From Azoarcus indigens (GTDB taxonomy: Bacteria; Pseudomonadota; Gammaproteobacteria; Burkholderiales; Rhodocyclaceae): a DNA stretch of 64,000 nt. Where the stretch lies: contig NZ_SNVV01000014.1 in assembly GCF_004361735.1 (NCBI RefSeq), positions 1 through 64,000 on the forward strand, in the 5' to 3' direction. The notes below the pieces were generated by a model. The model was not told where the DNA came from, did no database searches, and saw nothing but the letters and a program-made list of their open reading frames with translations. Each line of letters opens with the position of its first letter. The first letter of the stretch is position 1. Both the position numbers and the translations under genes were made by a program. Shown piece after piece: positions 19,505 to 28,415 of the stretch.

Positions 19505-19831
19505 ATGCGCCGCCTCTTAATCGCCGTGCTGGCTGCCGCAGCCTTCCCGGTCTGCGCTCAACAACCGCCCAACCTGGAGCCCATCCCCGAACCGCCCCCG
19601 CCGCCGCCGGGCATGACCGACGGCGCCGACGAGCCCCAGGTCACCATCCTGAAGCGGGGCGAGGACACCGTCACCGAGTACCGCATCCGTGGCAAGCTCT
19701 ACATGGTCAAGGTCACCCCACCCCATGGCGTGCCGTATTACTTGGTGGACAAGGAAGGCAACGGCCAGATGGTGCGCGACGACACCGCACCCACGCTGTC
19801 CGTGCCGATGTGGGTCATCAAGTCCTGGTAA
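19505..19831 (+). CDS. DUF2782 family secreted protein
   Basis: A 108-residue protein with a signal peptide (RRLLIAVLAAAAFPVCAQ, cleavage probably after CAQ). A proline-rich linker and a conserved domain follow, with VTILKRGEDTVTEYRIRGK and PPHGVPYYLVDKEGNG. This matches DUF2782, a small beta-rich periplasmic family found near polA and thrB in betaproteobacteria. Its function is unknown. An AGGAG ribosome-binding site precedes the ATG. Confidence 0.85.
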   Translation: MRRLLIAVLAAAAFPVCAQQPPNLEPIPEPPPPPPGMTDGADEPQVTILKRGEDTVTEYRIRGKLYMVKVTPPHGVPYYLVDKEGNGQMVRDDTAPTLSVPMWVIKSW

Positions 19832-19889
19832 GGCTTTCCGCCGGCCTTAATCTCCCGGGCCGGCGGGTTCCGCCGCGCCGGCCCGCCTC

Positions 19890-20408
19890 ATGTTCGTCGT
19901 CAGCAGCTTCCCCCCGGTCTTCCGCGAAGACGCCCGCGTGCTCGTTCTCGGCAGCATGCCTGGCGTCGCCTCGCTGACCGCCGGCCAGTATTACGCCCAT
20001 CCGCGCAACGCCTTCTGGCCCATCATGGGCACGCTGCTGGGAGCCGATCCGCAACTGCCCTACGCCGACCGCCTGCGCCGCCTCCAGGACGCCGGTGTCG
20101 CGCTCTGGGACGTCATCGCCCACTGCGAGCGCCCCGGCAGCCTGGATAGCGCCATCGCTCCTGCCAGCGTGATCGCCAACGACCTCCCCGGCCTGCTCAC
20201 TCTCTGCAGCGGAATCCGTCACGTGTTCTTCAACGGCAGTGCCGCCGAAACCGCTTTTCGCCGCCATGTGAAGCTGCCCGCCGGGCTGCCCCAGCCGCAG
20301 TTCATGCGCCTGCCCTCCACCAGCCCCGCCCATGCGGCGCGCAGCCTGACCGAAAAGATCGCCGCCTGGAGCGCCGTCGCCGCGGCGCTGGACCGGCCCT
20401 TGCCTTAG
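19890..20408 (+). CDS. DNA-deoxyinosine glycosylase (UDG superfamily)
   Basis: A 172-residue member of the uracil-DNA glycosylase superfamily, of the hypoxanthine/deoxyinosine-removing type. Motif 1 is in VLVLGSMPGVASLTAGQYYAHPRN, followed by FWPIMG; the C-terminal motif is LPSTSPAHA. It would excise deaminated adenine from DNA in the cytoplasm. It lies between DUF2782 and thrB on the same strand with gaps of 58 and 21 bp. Confidence 0.82.
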   Translation: MFVVSSFPPVFREDARVLVLGSMPGVASLTAGQYYAHPRNAFWPIMGTLLGADPQLPYADRLRRLQDAGVALWDVIAHCERPGSLDSAIAPASVIANDLPGLLTLCSGIRHVFFNGSAAETAFRRHVKLPAGLPQPQFMRLPSTSPAHAARSLTEKIAAWSAVAAALDRPLP

Positions 20409-20429
20409 CCCACTTCCGGAACACGTCCG

Positions 20430-21374
20430 ATGTCCGTCTTCACGCCCCTTCCCGAATCGACTCTCGCCACATGGCTGCGCGGCTACGCGGTCGGCCGCCT
20501 GGTCGAGCTGAAGGGCATCGCCGCCGGCGTGCAGAACAGCAACTTCTTCGTCACCACCACGCTGGGGCGCTATGTGCTGACGCTGTTCGAAGCCATCCCG
20601 CGCGCCGAGCTACCCTATTACCTGCACCTGATGGCCCACCTTGCCCGCCACGGCCTGCCGGTGCCGGCGCCCATCGCCGACCGGGACAACGAGTACCTCG
20701 GCACGCTGGAAGGCAAACCGGCAGTGCTGGTAATGCGCCTGCCAGGCCAATCCGTGATGGCGCCCGGCGAGCAGCACTGCGCCCGCGTCGGCGCCATGCT
20801 GGCCGGCCTGCACCTGGCGGGACAGTCCTACGGCCGGCGCCAGGAGAATCCGCGCGGGCCGGCCTGGCGCGCCGCCACTGCCACCGAGGTGCGTGGCTTT
20901 CTGCCGGCCGAGGAGCAGGCCCTGCTGGATACTGAGCTCGCGTTCCAGGCCCAGGTGGACAGCGCCGCCCTGCCCGCCGGCGCCATCCACGCCGACCTCT
21001 TCCGCGACAACGTGCTGTGGGACGGTGACCACATCGGCGGCGTGATCGACTTCTATTTCGCCGGCCATGACAGCCTGCTGTTCGACGTCGCCGTCACCGT
21101 GAATGACTGGTGCGCCACGGCCGACGGCAAGCTGGACGCCGCCCGCTGCGCCGCCCTGCTCACGGCCTACCAGGCAGAACGCCCCTTCACTGCCGCCGAG
21201 CGGTTGGCCTGGCCGGCGATGCTGCGGGCGGCGGCGCTGCGCTTCTGGCTCTCCCGCGCCGCCGACCACCATCTGCCGCGGGAGGGCGAAATGGTACTGG
21301 TGAAGAATCCGGACGAGTACCGCGACATCCTGCGCCATCGTATCGCCGCCCATCCGGCGCTACCCGAAGTTTGA
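20430..21374 (+). CDS. thrB: Homoserine kinase (aminoglycoside-phosphotransferase fold)
   Basis: A 314-residue kinase phosphorylating L-homoserine in threonine synthesis. It is the APH-fold form used by many proteobacteria, not the GHMP form of E. coli. GIAAGVQNSNFFVTTTLGRYVLTLFE at the N-terminus is diagnostic, and the catalytic loop AIHADLFRDNVLW with the metal-binding GVIDFYFAG is intact. It starts 21 bp after the glycosylase gene. The two membrane-protein genes after it are unrelated in function but are read in the same direction. Confidence 0.93.
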   Translation: MSVFTPLPESTLATWLRGYAVGRLVELKGIAAGVQNSNFFVTTTLGRYVLTLFEAIPRAELPYYLHLMAHLARHGLPVPAPIADRDNEYLGTLEGKPAVLVMRLPGQSVMAPGEQHCARVGAMLAGLHLAGQSYGRRQENPRGPAWRAATATEVRGFLPAEEQALLDTELAFQAQVDSAALPAGAIHADLFRDNVLWDGDHIGGVIDFYFAGHDSLLFDVAVTVNDWCATADGKLDAARCAALLTAYQAERPFTAAERLAWPAMLRAAALRFWLSRAADHHLPREGEMVLVKNPDEYRDILRHRIAAHPALPEV

Positions 21375-21483
21375 ACTCCCCCCTGCCATCGGCTAGCATC
21401 GGCCACCGTCGGCCTGCCCCGCCAGCGCAGTTGCATGCGCGCACGATTCCGGCCGACGACACTGAATCCTGCCGACATCCTCA

Positions 21484-22245
21484 ATGAGCCCCCCAGAACC
21501 TCCGCCCCGCCCCCATCGCCACGTGCTGCCTGAGATTAAGCCGGCCGCTCCGGGCGACGCCCTGCGCTGGCTGGCCACCGGATGGGAGCTTTTCCTGCGC
21601 TCGCCCGGCACCTGGCTGCTGCAGACCCTGGTGCTCATCCTCATCCTGCTGGCGCTGGGCATGGTGCCGGTGGCGGTGCCGGTCGCTTTTCCGCTGCTGG
21701 CCGCCGGCATGGTCGCCAGCGCCCAGCGTGTGGAGCGCGGTGAAAAGCTGCGGGTCGATCACTTGTTTGACGGCCTGCGCCGGCATGCCGGCAACCTGCT
21801 GCTGGTCGGCGCCTTTCACCTTCTGGGCGCGCTATTCGCCGCGCTGATCGCCGCTGCCATCGGCGGCAGCGCCATGCTCACCGGGGCCATCGTCGGCGCC
21901 CTCACCGGCGTGGGGCTGGCCACCGGCGGCGTGATGTTCGGCATGCTGGTGTTCACCGTGCTATGGATCATGCTGATGATGGCGCTGTGGTTCGCCCCCG
22001 CCCTGGTCATGCTGCAGGACGTGGCCCCGCTCGATGCGATGAAGCTCTCCGCGCAGGCCTGTTTCGGCAGCCTGCTCACCTTCATCATCTTCGCCGTGAT
22101 GCTCTACGTGCTGGTATGGGTCGCGATGATCCCGGCCGGCCTCGGCATGCTCCTGCTCGTTCCCGTCATCGCCGGTGCCCAGCTCGCCGCCTGGCGCGAC
22201 CTGTTCTCGCCGCGGCCCGCCCTGCCCGCCGCTCAAACCGACTGA
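21484..22245 (+). CDS. BPSS1780-type integral membrane protein, copy 1
   Basis: A 253-residue membrane protein with about six hydrophobic helices. A soluble N-terminus leads into WLATGWELFLRSPGTWLLQTL, a motif shared by the BPSS1780 family of betaproteobacterial membrane proteins. The function is unknown. The C-terminal part contains MALWFAPALVMLQDVAPLDAMK, a conserved stretch also found in altered form in the next gene. The neighbour begins 9 bp after its stop, so the two paralogs are cotranscribed. Confidence 0.75.
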   Translation: MSPPEPPPRPHRHVLPEIKPAAPGDALRWLATGWELFLRSPGTWLLQTLVLILILLALGMVPVAVPVAFPLLAAGMVASAQRVERGEKLRVDHLFDGLRRHAGNLLLVGAFHLLGALFAALIAAAIGGSAMLTGAIVGALTGVGLATGGVMFGMLVFTVLWIMLMMALWFAPALVMLQDVAPLDAMKLSAQACFGSLLTFIIFAVMLYVLVWVAMIPAGLGMLLLVPVIAGAQLAAWRDLFSPRPALPAAQTD

Positions 22246-22254
22246 AGACCTCCC

Positions 22255-23022
22255 ATGCAAGCGCAACAACTCCCCACCTACCGCGGCTGGACCTGGCTGA
22301 AAGAAGGTTTCGCTCTGTGGCGGCGCAGCCCGGCGCTGCTCACCTTCCTCGCCTTCGGCTACCTGCTGGTGCTGGTACTGGTGAGCGTGGTGCCCTTCGT
22401 CGGCCAGCCGGTAGCCTCGCTGATGATGCCCATCCTCTCCCTCGGCGTACTCAACGGCTGTCGCGCCGTGGACAACGGCCGCAAGGTGGGGCCGGATATT
22501 CTCTTCTCCGGCTTCAAGGGCAATGTGCAGGCCCTGCTCGCCATAGGCGGCCTCTACCTCGTTGCCAGCCTGCTGGTGCTGATGCTCACCACGCTGATAG
22601 ACGGCGGCATCCTGCTGAAGGTGATGACAGGCAGCCGCATGGACGAAAGCGCCACCGCCGATCCGCGCATCACCGGCGCGCTGCTGCTCGCCATCGCACT
22701 GTCCACGCCGGTGATGATGGCCTACTGGTTCGCGCCCATCCTTGCCGGCTGGTGGAAGCTGCCGCCGACCAAAGCCCTGTTCTTCAGCTTCTACGCCTGC
22801 CTGCGCAACTGGCGCCCCTTTCTCGCCTTCGGCATCGCACTGATGGTATTCGGGGCACTGATTCCCGGCATCCTGCTGGGGGTGGTCGGACTGATCTCGC
22901 CCTCGCTGGCTGGCATGCTGTCCATCCCGCTGCCGTTGATCATGATCCCGGTGGTGTTTGCCAGCTTCTACATTAACGCGCGGGACGTCTTCGGCCTGCC
23001 CCCCGATGTCCTTGCCCGCTAA
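22255..23022 (+). CDS. BPSS1780-type integral membrane protein, copy 2
   Basis: A 255-residue paralog of the preceding gene, with the same layout: WTWLKEGFALWRRSPALLTFLAF at the N-terminus, about six membrane helices and the MMAYWFAPILAGWWKLPPTKALFFS segment. The function is unknown; tandem duplication suggests the two proteins may form a hetero-oligomer. Its 3' end overlaps the start of nadD by 17 nt, placing it in one transcript with the nadD-rsfS-rlmH group. Confidence 0.75.
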   Translation: MQAQQLPTYRGWTWLKEGFALWRRSPALLTFLAFGYLLVLVLVSVVPFVGQPVASLMMPILSLGVLNGCRAVDNGRKVGPDILFSGFKGNVQALLAIGGLYLVASLLVLMLTTLIDGGILLKVMTGSRMDESATADPRITGALLLAIALSTPVMMAYWFAPILAGWWKLPPTKALFFSFYACLRNWRPFLAFGIALMVFGALIPGILLGVVGLISPSLAGMLSIPLPLIMIPVVFASFYINARDVFGLPPDVLAR

Positions 23023-23686
23023 CGTCGGCGACGCCGGCCCGCTGGGACTGCTGGGCGGCACTTTCGATCCCATCCACCTCGGTCATCTACGGCTGGCGGA
23101 AGAAGCGCGCGAAGCGCTGGGCCTGGAGAAAGTCCGACTGATTCCCGCCGGCCAGCCGCCCCACCGCGGCAAGCCCGGCTCCACTGCGGAAGACCGGCTG
23201 GCAATGGCGCGCCTGGCTGCCGCCGGCAATCCCGCGCTGGAAGTGGACGACAGCGAGGTGCGCGAACCGCGCCCGAGCTACACCGTGCCCACGCTGGAAC
23301 GCCTGCGGGCCGAGGTCGGCCCGCAGCGCCCCCTGGTGCTCATCCTGGGCGCCGACGCCTTCGCCGGCCTGCCAGGGTGGCATCGCTGGGAGGCGCTGTT
23401 CGAGCTCGCCCACATCGCCGTCGCCAACCGGCCGGGGCACTCGCCACACGAACGCCGCTGGCCTGCCACCCTGTCGCCGGAACTCGACGAAGCCTGCCGC
23501 GGCCGCCTCAACCGCGCCCCGGTAAAGCTCGACACTCCGGCCGGCAAGGTGATCCCCTTCGACATGACGCCGCTGGCCATTTCCGCCTCTCTGGTGCGGG
23601 ATTTGCTGCACGCCGGCGCCAGCGCCCGCTATTTGCTGCCCGATTCCGTTCTCGACTATATTGGGCTGCACCACCTCTATCGTTGA
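23006..23686 (+). CDS. nadD: Nicotinate-nucleotide adenylyltransferase
   Basis: A 226-residue adenylyltransferase of NAD synthesis (nicotinate mononucleotide to deamido-NAD). The GLLGGTFDPIHLGHLRLAEEA motif with the HxGH active site and the C-terminal ISASLVRDLL signature are intact. The ATG at 23006 is preferred over an in-frame start 16 codons upstream because it gives the usual short N-terminus; it overlaps the upstream gene by 17 nt. rsfS starts 5 bp downstream, the usual order. Confidence 0.94.
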   Translation: MSLPANVGDAGPLGLLGGTFDPIHLGHLRLAEEAREALGLEKVRLIPAGQPPHRGKPGSTAEDRLAMARLAAAGNPALEVDDSEVREPRPSYTVPTLERLRAEVGPQRPLVLILGADAFAGLPGWHRWEALFELAHIAVANRPGHSPHERRWPATLSPELDEACRGRLNRAPVKLDTPAGKVIPFDMTPLAISASLVRDLLHAGASARYLLPDSVLDYIGLHHLYR

Positions 23687-23691
23687 ACCGC

Positions 23692-24063
23692 ATGGATATC
23701 CCCCAACTGCAGCAAACCGTCGTGTCCGCCCTGGAAGACATCAAGGCGCGCGACATTGAAGTCATCGACACATCCAAACTCACCGCGCTGTTCGACCGCA
23801 TCGTCGTCGCCAGCGCCGATTCCGGGCGCCAGACCCGGGCGCTGTCGCGCAGCGTGCAGGACAAGGTCAAGGCCTCCGGCGGCGAAGTCGTGAGCGTCGA
23901 GGGCGAGGACAGCGGTGAATGGGTGCTGGTGGACCTGGGCGACATCGTCGTCCACATCATGCAGCCCGCCATCCGCAGCTATTACAACCTGGAAGAACTG
24001 TGGGCCAATGGCGCCCCCGGCCGCCGCAAGGCGGGAGAACCTGCCCGCGCCCGCGGGGAGTAA
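23692..24063 (+). CDS. rsfS: Ribosomal silencing factor
   Basis: A 123-residue RsfS/Iojap protein that binds ribosomal protein uL14 and blocks 30S-50S joining when nutrients are short. The family core is seen in [33 protein letters not shown] and [18 protein letters not shown]. The start is the ATG at 23692 immediately after nadD; the open frame extends upstream inside nadD but that part is not homologous. rlmH starts one base after its stop. Confidence 0.95.
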   Translation: MDIPQLQQTVVSALEDIKARDIEVIDTSKLTALFDRIVVASADSGRQTRALSRSVQDKVKASGGEVVSVEGEDSGEWVLVDLGDIVVHIMQPAIRSYYNLEELWANGAPGRRKAGEPARARGE

Positions 24064-24064
24064 A

Positions 24065-24535
24065 TTGAAACTGCTGGTCGTGGCCGTCGGCAACCGCATG
24101 CCGGCATGGGTGGATGCCGGCTTCGAGGAGTTCGCCCGGCGCATGCCCCGCGAACTGCCCCTGCAGCTCGTTGAAGTGAAGGCGGAAGCCCGTACCACCG
24201 GCAAGACAGTGGAAGCCATGATGGCCGCCGAAGCCAGCCGCATCGAAGCCGCGCTGCCCGCCCGCTGCCGGCGCGTCATCCTCGACGAGCGTGGCGGCGA
24301 TCTCAGCACCCGTGACCTCGCCCGCCGCCTCGAAGGCTGGCAAAGCGGCGGCGAGGACGTCGCCTTCATCGTCGGCGGCCCGGACGGCCTCTCTCCCGAG
24401 CTGAAGCGCACCGCGGCGGAAACCTTGCGCCTGTCCAGCCTCACCCTGCCGCACGCCCTGGTCCGCCCCCTGCTGGCCGAAGCGCTCTACCGCGCGTGGA
24501 CGGTGCTGCGTAACCACCCGTACCACCGCGAGTAA
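24065..24535 (+). CDS. rlmH: 23S rRNA pseudouridine-1915 N3-methyltransferase
   Basis: A 156-residue SPOUT methyltransferase that modifies pseudouridine 1915 in helix 69 of 23S rRNA. It has the N-terminal [21 protein letters not shown] and the knot segment [15 protein letters not shown] with [14 protein letters not shown]-like residues after it. I place the start at the TTG at 24065-24067, one base after the rsfS stop, because it gives the normal family length; the longer in-frame upstream extension lies inside rsfS. The use of TTG suggests reliance on coupling with rsfS. Confidence 0.93.
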   Translation: MKLLVVAVGNRMPAWVDAGFEEFARRMPRELPLQLVEVKAEARTTGKTVEAMMAAEASRIEAALPARCRRVILDERGGDLSTRDLARRLEGWQSGGEDVAFIVGGPDGLSPELKRTAAETLRLSSLTLPHALVRPLLAEALYRAWTVLRNHPYHRE

Positions 24536-24537
24536 CC

Positions 24538-25068
24538 ATGATCCGCAGCATTCTCCGCATGGGCGATCCCCGCCTTTCCCGCGTGGCCCAGCCCATCACC
24601 GCCTTCGGCACCACCGAACTGCGCGAACTGGTCGCCGACATGCTGGAAACCATGCATGCGGCAGGCGGCGTCGGCCTCGCAGCGCCGCAGATCGGCGTAA
24701 ACCTGCGCCTGGTGATCTTCGGCTTCGAACACAGCGAGCGCTATCCGGACGCACCCTCGGTGCCTTTCACCATCCTCGCCAATCCGGTGCTGGAGCCTTT
24801 GTCGGAAGAACAGGTGGAGGGCTGGGAAGGCTGCCTGTCCGTACCCGGCCTGCGCGGCTGGGTGCCACGCCACCGCCGCCTGCGCTACAGCGGTTTCGAT
24901 GTCGAGGGTCGGGCCATCACCCGGGAGGTGGAGGATTTCCATGCGCGAGTGGTTCAGCACGAGTGCGACCACCTGGACGGAATCCTCTACCCCGCCCGTA
25001 TCAGGGATTTCAACCGCTTCGGCTTCACCGACGAACTCTCCGCCTCCCCGCCCTACGACGAGGTCTGA
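24538..25068 (+). CDS. def: Peptide deformylase
   Basis: A 176-residue metalloenzyme removing the N-formyl group from new proteins. All three motifs are present: [20 protein letters not shown] (metal-binding Cys) and [11 protein letters not shown] (metal-binding His pair and catalytic Glu). It starts 2 bp after rlmH, inserted between rlmH and maf. It is probably an accessory deformylase rather than the one paired with fmt, since no fmt is nearby; that is inference. Confidence 0.93.
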   Translation: MIRSILRMGDPRLSRVAQPITAFGTTELRELVADMLETMHAAGGVGLAAPQIGVNLRLVIFGFEHSERYPDAPSVPFTILANPVLEPLSEEQVEGWEGCLSVPGLRGWVPRHRRLRYSGFDVEGRAITREVEDFHARVVQHECDHLDGILYPARIRDFNRFGFTDELSASPPYDEV

Positions 25069-25182
25069 GCACCCCGCCGGCAGGCGGATCTCCCCGGCGG
25101 TGTCGCGGAGTGATGCCCCGAGAAAGCGGCGCCAGCGCAGCTGCGGTTAGAATGCGCAATCATTCCCGCTTCGCGCGCCGTC

Positions 25183-25806
25183 ATGTCGTCCAACCCGCCT
25201 CGCATCTATCTCGCCTCCACCAGCCCCCGACGCCGGGAACTGTTGCGTCAGATCGGCGTGCACTTCGAAGTCCTGACGTTTCGCGGCGGCGAGCGGGGCG
25301 ATGACGCCGACGTCGATGAAACCCCGCTCCCCAATGAAGCCGTCGAACACTACGTGGAGCGGGTCGCCCTGACCAAGGCGGAGGCCGGCTGGCGCCGCGT
25401 GCATTGGCGCAAGCTGCCGCGCCGCCCGGTGCTGGCCGCCGACACCACGCTGGAACTGGACGGCGAGATCATCGGCAAGCCACGCGACATGGCAGACGCC
25501 CGCGCCATCCTGGGCCGCCTCTCTGGCCGCAGCCACCGCGTGCTCACCGCCATCGCCATCAGCGATGGCACCCACATCCGCAGCAGCCTGTCGGTAAGCG
25601 ATGTCCGCTTCCGTATCCTCAGCGAGGACGACATCCGCCACTACGTGCTCTCCGGCGAGCCGATGGACAAGGCCGGCGCCTACGGCATCCAGGGCAAGGC
25701 AGCGATCTTCATCGAAGAAATACGTGGCAGCTATTCTTCTATCATGGGCCTGCCGCTGTTCGAAACCGCGCAACTGCTGGAGGATGGTTTCGGCTACGCG
25801 CTCTAG
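25183..25806 (+). CDS. maf: Maf-family nucleoside triphosphate pyrophosphatase
   Basis: A 207-residue Maf protein, a house-cleaning pyrophosphatase acting on dTTP/UTP or modified nucleotides. It starts with IYLASTSPRRRELLRQIGV and has VLAADTTLELDGEIIGKP and a C-terminal YGIQGKAAIFIEEIRGSYSSIMGLPLFET. It is preceded by a 114-bp gap, so it may start a new transcript, and is followed 121 bp later by rng, its usual partner. Which Maf subfamily it belongs to cannot be settled by eye. Confidence 0.9.
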   Translation: MSSNPPRIYLASTSPRRRELLRQIGVHFEVLTFRGGERGDDADVDETPLPNEAVEHYVERVALTKAEAGWRRVHWRKLPRRPVLAADTTLELDGEIIGKPRDMADARAILGRLSGRSHRVLTAIAISDGTHIRSSLSVSDVRFRILSEDDIRHYVLSGEPMDKAGAYGIQGKAAIFIEEIRGSYSSIMGLPLFETAQLLEDGFGYAL

Positions 25807-25927
25807 CGTCGTGCCCGCGGCGCCAGCCACGGCGCCTCCCCTCCATGCCGCCGGCTGCCGGCGATGAGCCATGCGCAATGGCTGACGTGTTGCCTGTCAT
25901 TGCGCATTTCCCATTACCAGCCACGCC

Positions 25928-27382
25928 ATGAGTATCGAATTCCTGATCAATTTCACCCCGCAGGAGACGCGGGTCGCCATCATCGAGCAGGGGGTCGTAC
26001 AGGAACTGCACGTCGAACGCACCGCCAACCGCGGCATCGTCGGCAACATCTACACCGGCCGGGTGGTGCGCGTGCTGCCGGGCATGCAGTCCGCTTTCAT
26101 CGACGTCGGCCTGGAACGCACCGCCTTCCTACATGTGGCCGACATCTGGAGCGACCGCCAGAACGGCGAGGCGGCGCGGCCGATCGAGAAGATCCTCACC
26201 GAGGGCCAGACCCTGATGGTGCAGGTGCTCAAGGACCCCATAGGCACCAAGGGCGCGCGGCTGTCCACCCAGATCAGCATCGCCGGCCGGTTGCTGGTCT
26301 ACCTGCCGCAGGAGAAGCACATCGGCATCTCCCAGCGCATCGAGGATGAAGCCGAGCGTGAAGCCCTGCGCGAACGCCTCACCCGGCTGGTGCCGGAAGA
26401 CGAGCCCGGCGGCTTCATTGTCCGCACCATGGCCGAATCCGCCTCCGATGAAGAACTCGCCGCCGACATCGGCTACCTGCGCAAGCTGTGGGGCGAGATC
26501 CGCAACCGGGCCACCGGCGCGGCGCCGCCCTGCCTGCTGCACGAGGACCTCGGGCTGGGCCACCGGGTGCTGCGCGACCTGGTAGACGAGGAGACCTCGC
26601 GCATCGTCATCGACTCACGGGAAAACTTCCAGAAGCTCAGCGCCTTTGCCGCGCTCTATAGTCCCAAGGTGTTGCCACTGCTAGAGCATTACTCCGGCGA
26701 GCGGCCGCTGTTCGACCTCTTCAACGTCGAGGACGAAATTCAGAAGGCACTGGCCCGCCGCGTGGAACTGAAGTCCGGCGGCTACCTGATCATCGACCAG
26801 ACCGAGGCGATGACCACGGTGGATGTGAACACCGGCGGCTTCGTCGGCGCACGCAACTTCGACGACACCATCTTCAAGACCAACCTGGAAGCCAGCCAAG
26901 CCATCGCCCGCCAGCTGCGGCTGCGCAACCTGGGCGGCATCATCATCATCGACTTCATCGACATGGAAACCCCCGAGCACCGGGACATGGTGCTGGAGGA
27001 GTTCCGCAAGGCGCTGGCACGCGACCACACCAAGATGAGCATCAACGGCTTCACCGCCCTCGGCCTGGTGGAGATGACACGCAAGCGCACCCGCGAGTCG
27101 CTGGCCCATCTGCTGTGCGAATCCTGCCCCACCTGCGGCGGCCGCGGCGAGGTCAAGACCGCGCGGACCGTGTGCTACGAGATCCTGCGCGAGCTGGTGC
27201 GGGAAGCGCGGCAATTCAACGCCCGCGAGTTCCGGGTGCTGGCAGCCCCCAACGTGATCGACCTGTTTCTTGATGAAGAAAGCCAGTCGCTGGCAATGCT
27301 GTCCGACTTCATCGGCAAGAAGATTTCGTTGCATCCGGAAGCCAGCTATACCCAGGAGCAATTCGACATCGTGCTGCTTTGA
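25928..27382 (+). CDS. rng: Ribonuclease G
   Basis: A 484-residue endoribonuclease that matures 16S rRNA 5' ends and decays some mRNAs. It begins with the S1 domain (NIYTGRVVRVLPGMQSAFID, residues about 35-125), followed by the DNase I-like catalytic core with DQTEAMTTVDVNTGGFVG and IIIDFIDME, and the zinc-link CxxC motif CESCPTCGG near residue 400. Length fits RNase G rather than the longer RNase E. A perfect hairpin terminator follows at 27456. Confidence 0.95.
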   Translation: MSIEFLINFTPQETRVAIIEQGVVQELHVERTANRGIVGNIYTGRVVRVLPGMQSAFIDVGLERTAFLHVADIWSDRQNGEAARPIEKILTEGQTLMVQVLKDPIGTKGARLSTQISIAGRLLVYLPQEKHIGISQRIEDEAEREALRERLTRLVPEDEPGGFIVRTMAESASDEELAADIGYLRKLWGEIRNRATGAAPPCLLHEDLGLGHRVLRDLVDEETSRIVIDSRENFQKLSAFAALYSPKVLPLLEHYSGERPLFDLFNVEDEIQKALARRVELKSGGYLIIDQTEAMTTVDVNTGGFVGARNFDDTIFKTNLEASQAIARQLRLRNLGGIIIIDFIDMETPEHRDMVLEEFRKALARDHTKMSINGFTALGLVEMTRKRTRESLAHLLCESCPTCGGRGEVKTARTVCYEILRELVREARQFNAREFRVLAAPNVIDLFLDEESQSLAMLSDFIGKKISLHPEASYTQEQFDIVLL

Positions 27383-27455
27383 CGCATCGAGGACGACGCG
27401 CACCGGCCCCGTAGCCGGCGGCATGCAAGGTCCTCCTCCTGCCTCAGTCTTTCAG

Positions 27456-27490
27456 AAGGCATGCGCCCGCAGTTGCGGGCGCATGCCTTT
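27456..27490 (+). terminator. Hairpin terminator after rng
   Basis: A perfect 16-bp inverted repeat lies at 27456-27471 and 27474-27489, separated by two bases, and ends in TTT. It begins 73 bp after the rng stop and ends before the next gene's start at 27510. The stem is GC-rich in its centre. The U-tract is short, so termination may be helped by the stem strength or may work in both directions. Confidence 0.75.
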
Positions 27491-27509
27491 GGTACTCCCG
27501 GATCCAGAC

Positions 27510-28397
27510 ATGTCTTCCGCCCCGCTTCCCGACGACACTCCACCCGCCCAGGACGGCCCGCCGACCTTCACGCTGCCGCTACGCCTCTCCAGCAGCCTGC
27601 TTGCCTGCCTGGTTGGCTTCGCTTCCGCCCTCGGCAGCCTGCACCGCCTCGACCCGGTCGTGGCAGCGTTAACCGCGCTGGCAGTGCTGTTGGGGCACTT
27701 CGGCTTGAGTGGGCTAGACCCGGCCGGGAACGACGCCCGCAGCGGGAACCAGGACACACCCAGCATCAGCAGGCGCAGCCCGCTCGGCATCTATGCCCCG
27801 CTGACGCTGGCCTTCCTGGCGGCACTTGGCCTGTCCCTGCGCACCGGCTCCTGGCTGCCCGTACTTGCCGCCGCCTCTGCCCTAAGCCTAGGCGCCTGGC
27901 GCGCTGCCTCGTCCTTGCTTCGCGGCCGCGGGGAAGCGCTGGCGGCCATCTGCTGGCTGCTGATCGCCTTCACCGCCGACGCCCTGCAGCGCGGCGCCTT
28001 CAGTCCGCTGGCCGCCGCCGCGGGGCTGTCCTACGCCCTGCTCGCCAGCAACCAGCACCTGATTGCCGCCTTCGCCAGCCACGCCCGGGATGACCAAGGC
28101 GGCCAGCGCACGCTAGTGACGATGCTGGGTACCGCCACCGCGAAGTGGGTGTACCTCCTGATCGCGCTCTTCGCCTATGGCTGGCTGGTCGCGCTGGTGG
28201 CGCGCTACCAGTTGCCGCAGCATGCCGCCACCGCGGCGCTCACGCTGGTGTTCTCCTTCGCCGCCGGCCGCGAGCTGCTGGAACATGCGGACGATGCCGC
28301 ACACCTCGGGCCGGCGATACGGCGTACCATCCTGGCCGCCCATCTCCACGGCCTGATCCTGGCCGCCACCCTGGCCTTCGGCCGCTGGCCGGCCTGA
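27510..28397 (+). CDS. UbiA-like membrane protein of unknown function
   Basis: A 295-residue polytopic membrane protein with about seven to nine hydrophobic segments. It resembles the UbiA/MenA prenyltransferase superfamily but with altered motifs: the first aspartate-rich loop may be GLDPAGNDARSG, and the second reads SHARDDQGGQRTLVTMLG, close to the family's D-x3-D-x3-GKRTL. The ATG at 27510 lies after the rng terminator; in-frame codons upstream run through that hairpin and into rng and are rejected. ruvA begins 18 bp downstream. A prenyl-transfer role is possible but not shown. Confidence 0.65.
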   Translation: MSSAPLPDDTPPAQDGPPTFTLPLRLSSSLLACLVGFASALGSLHRLDPVVAALTALAVLLGHFGLSGLDPAGNDARSGNQDTPSISRRSPLGIYAPLTLAFLAALGLSLRTGSWLPVLAAASALSLGAWRAASSLLRGRGEALAAICWLLIAFTADALQRGAFSPLAAAAGLSYALLASNQHLIAAFASHARDDQGGQRTLVTMLGTATAKWVYLLIALFAYGWLVALVARYQLPQHAATAALTLVFSFAAGRELLEHADDAAHLGPAIRRTILAAHLHGLILAATLAFGRWPA

Positions 28398-28415
28398 AAC
28401 CTAGAAGAGCGAACG

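Noticed and set aside
23915-24064. Longer rlmH beginning inside rsfS
   Set aside because: The extension is not RlmH-like; the TTG at 24065 gives the normal length of 156 residues.
27270-27509. Extended N-terminus for the UbiA-like protein
   Set aside because: These codons run through the end of rng and through the 27456-27489 hairpin and give a basic, non-homologous sequence.
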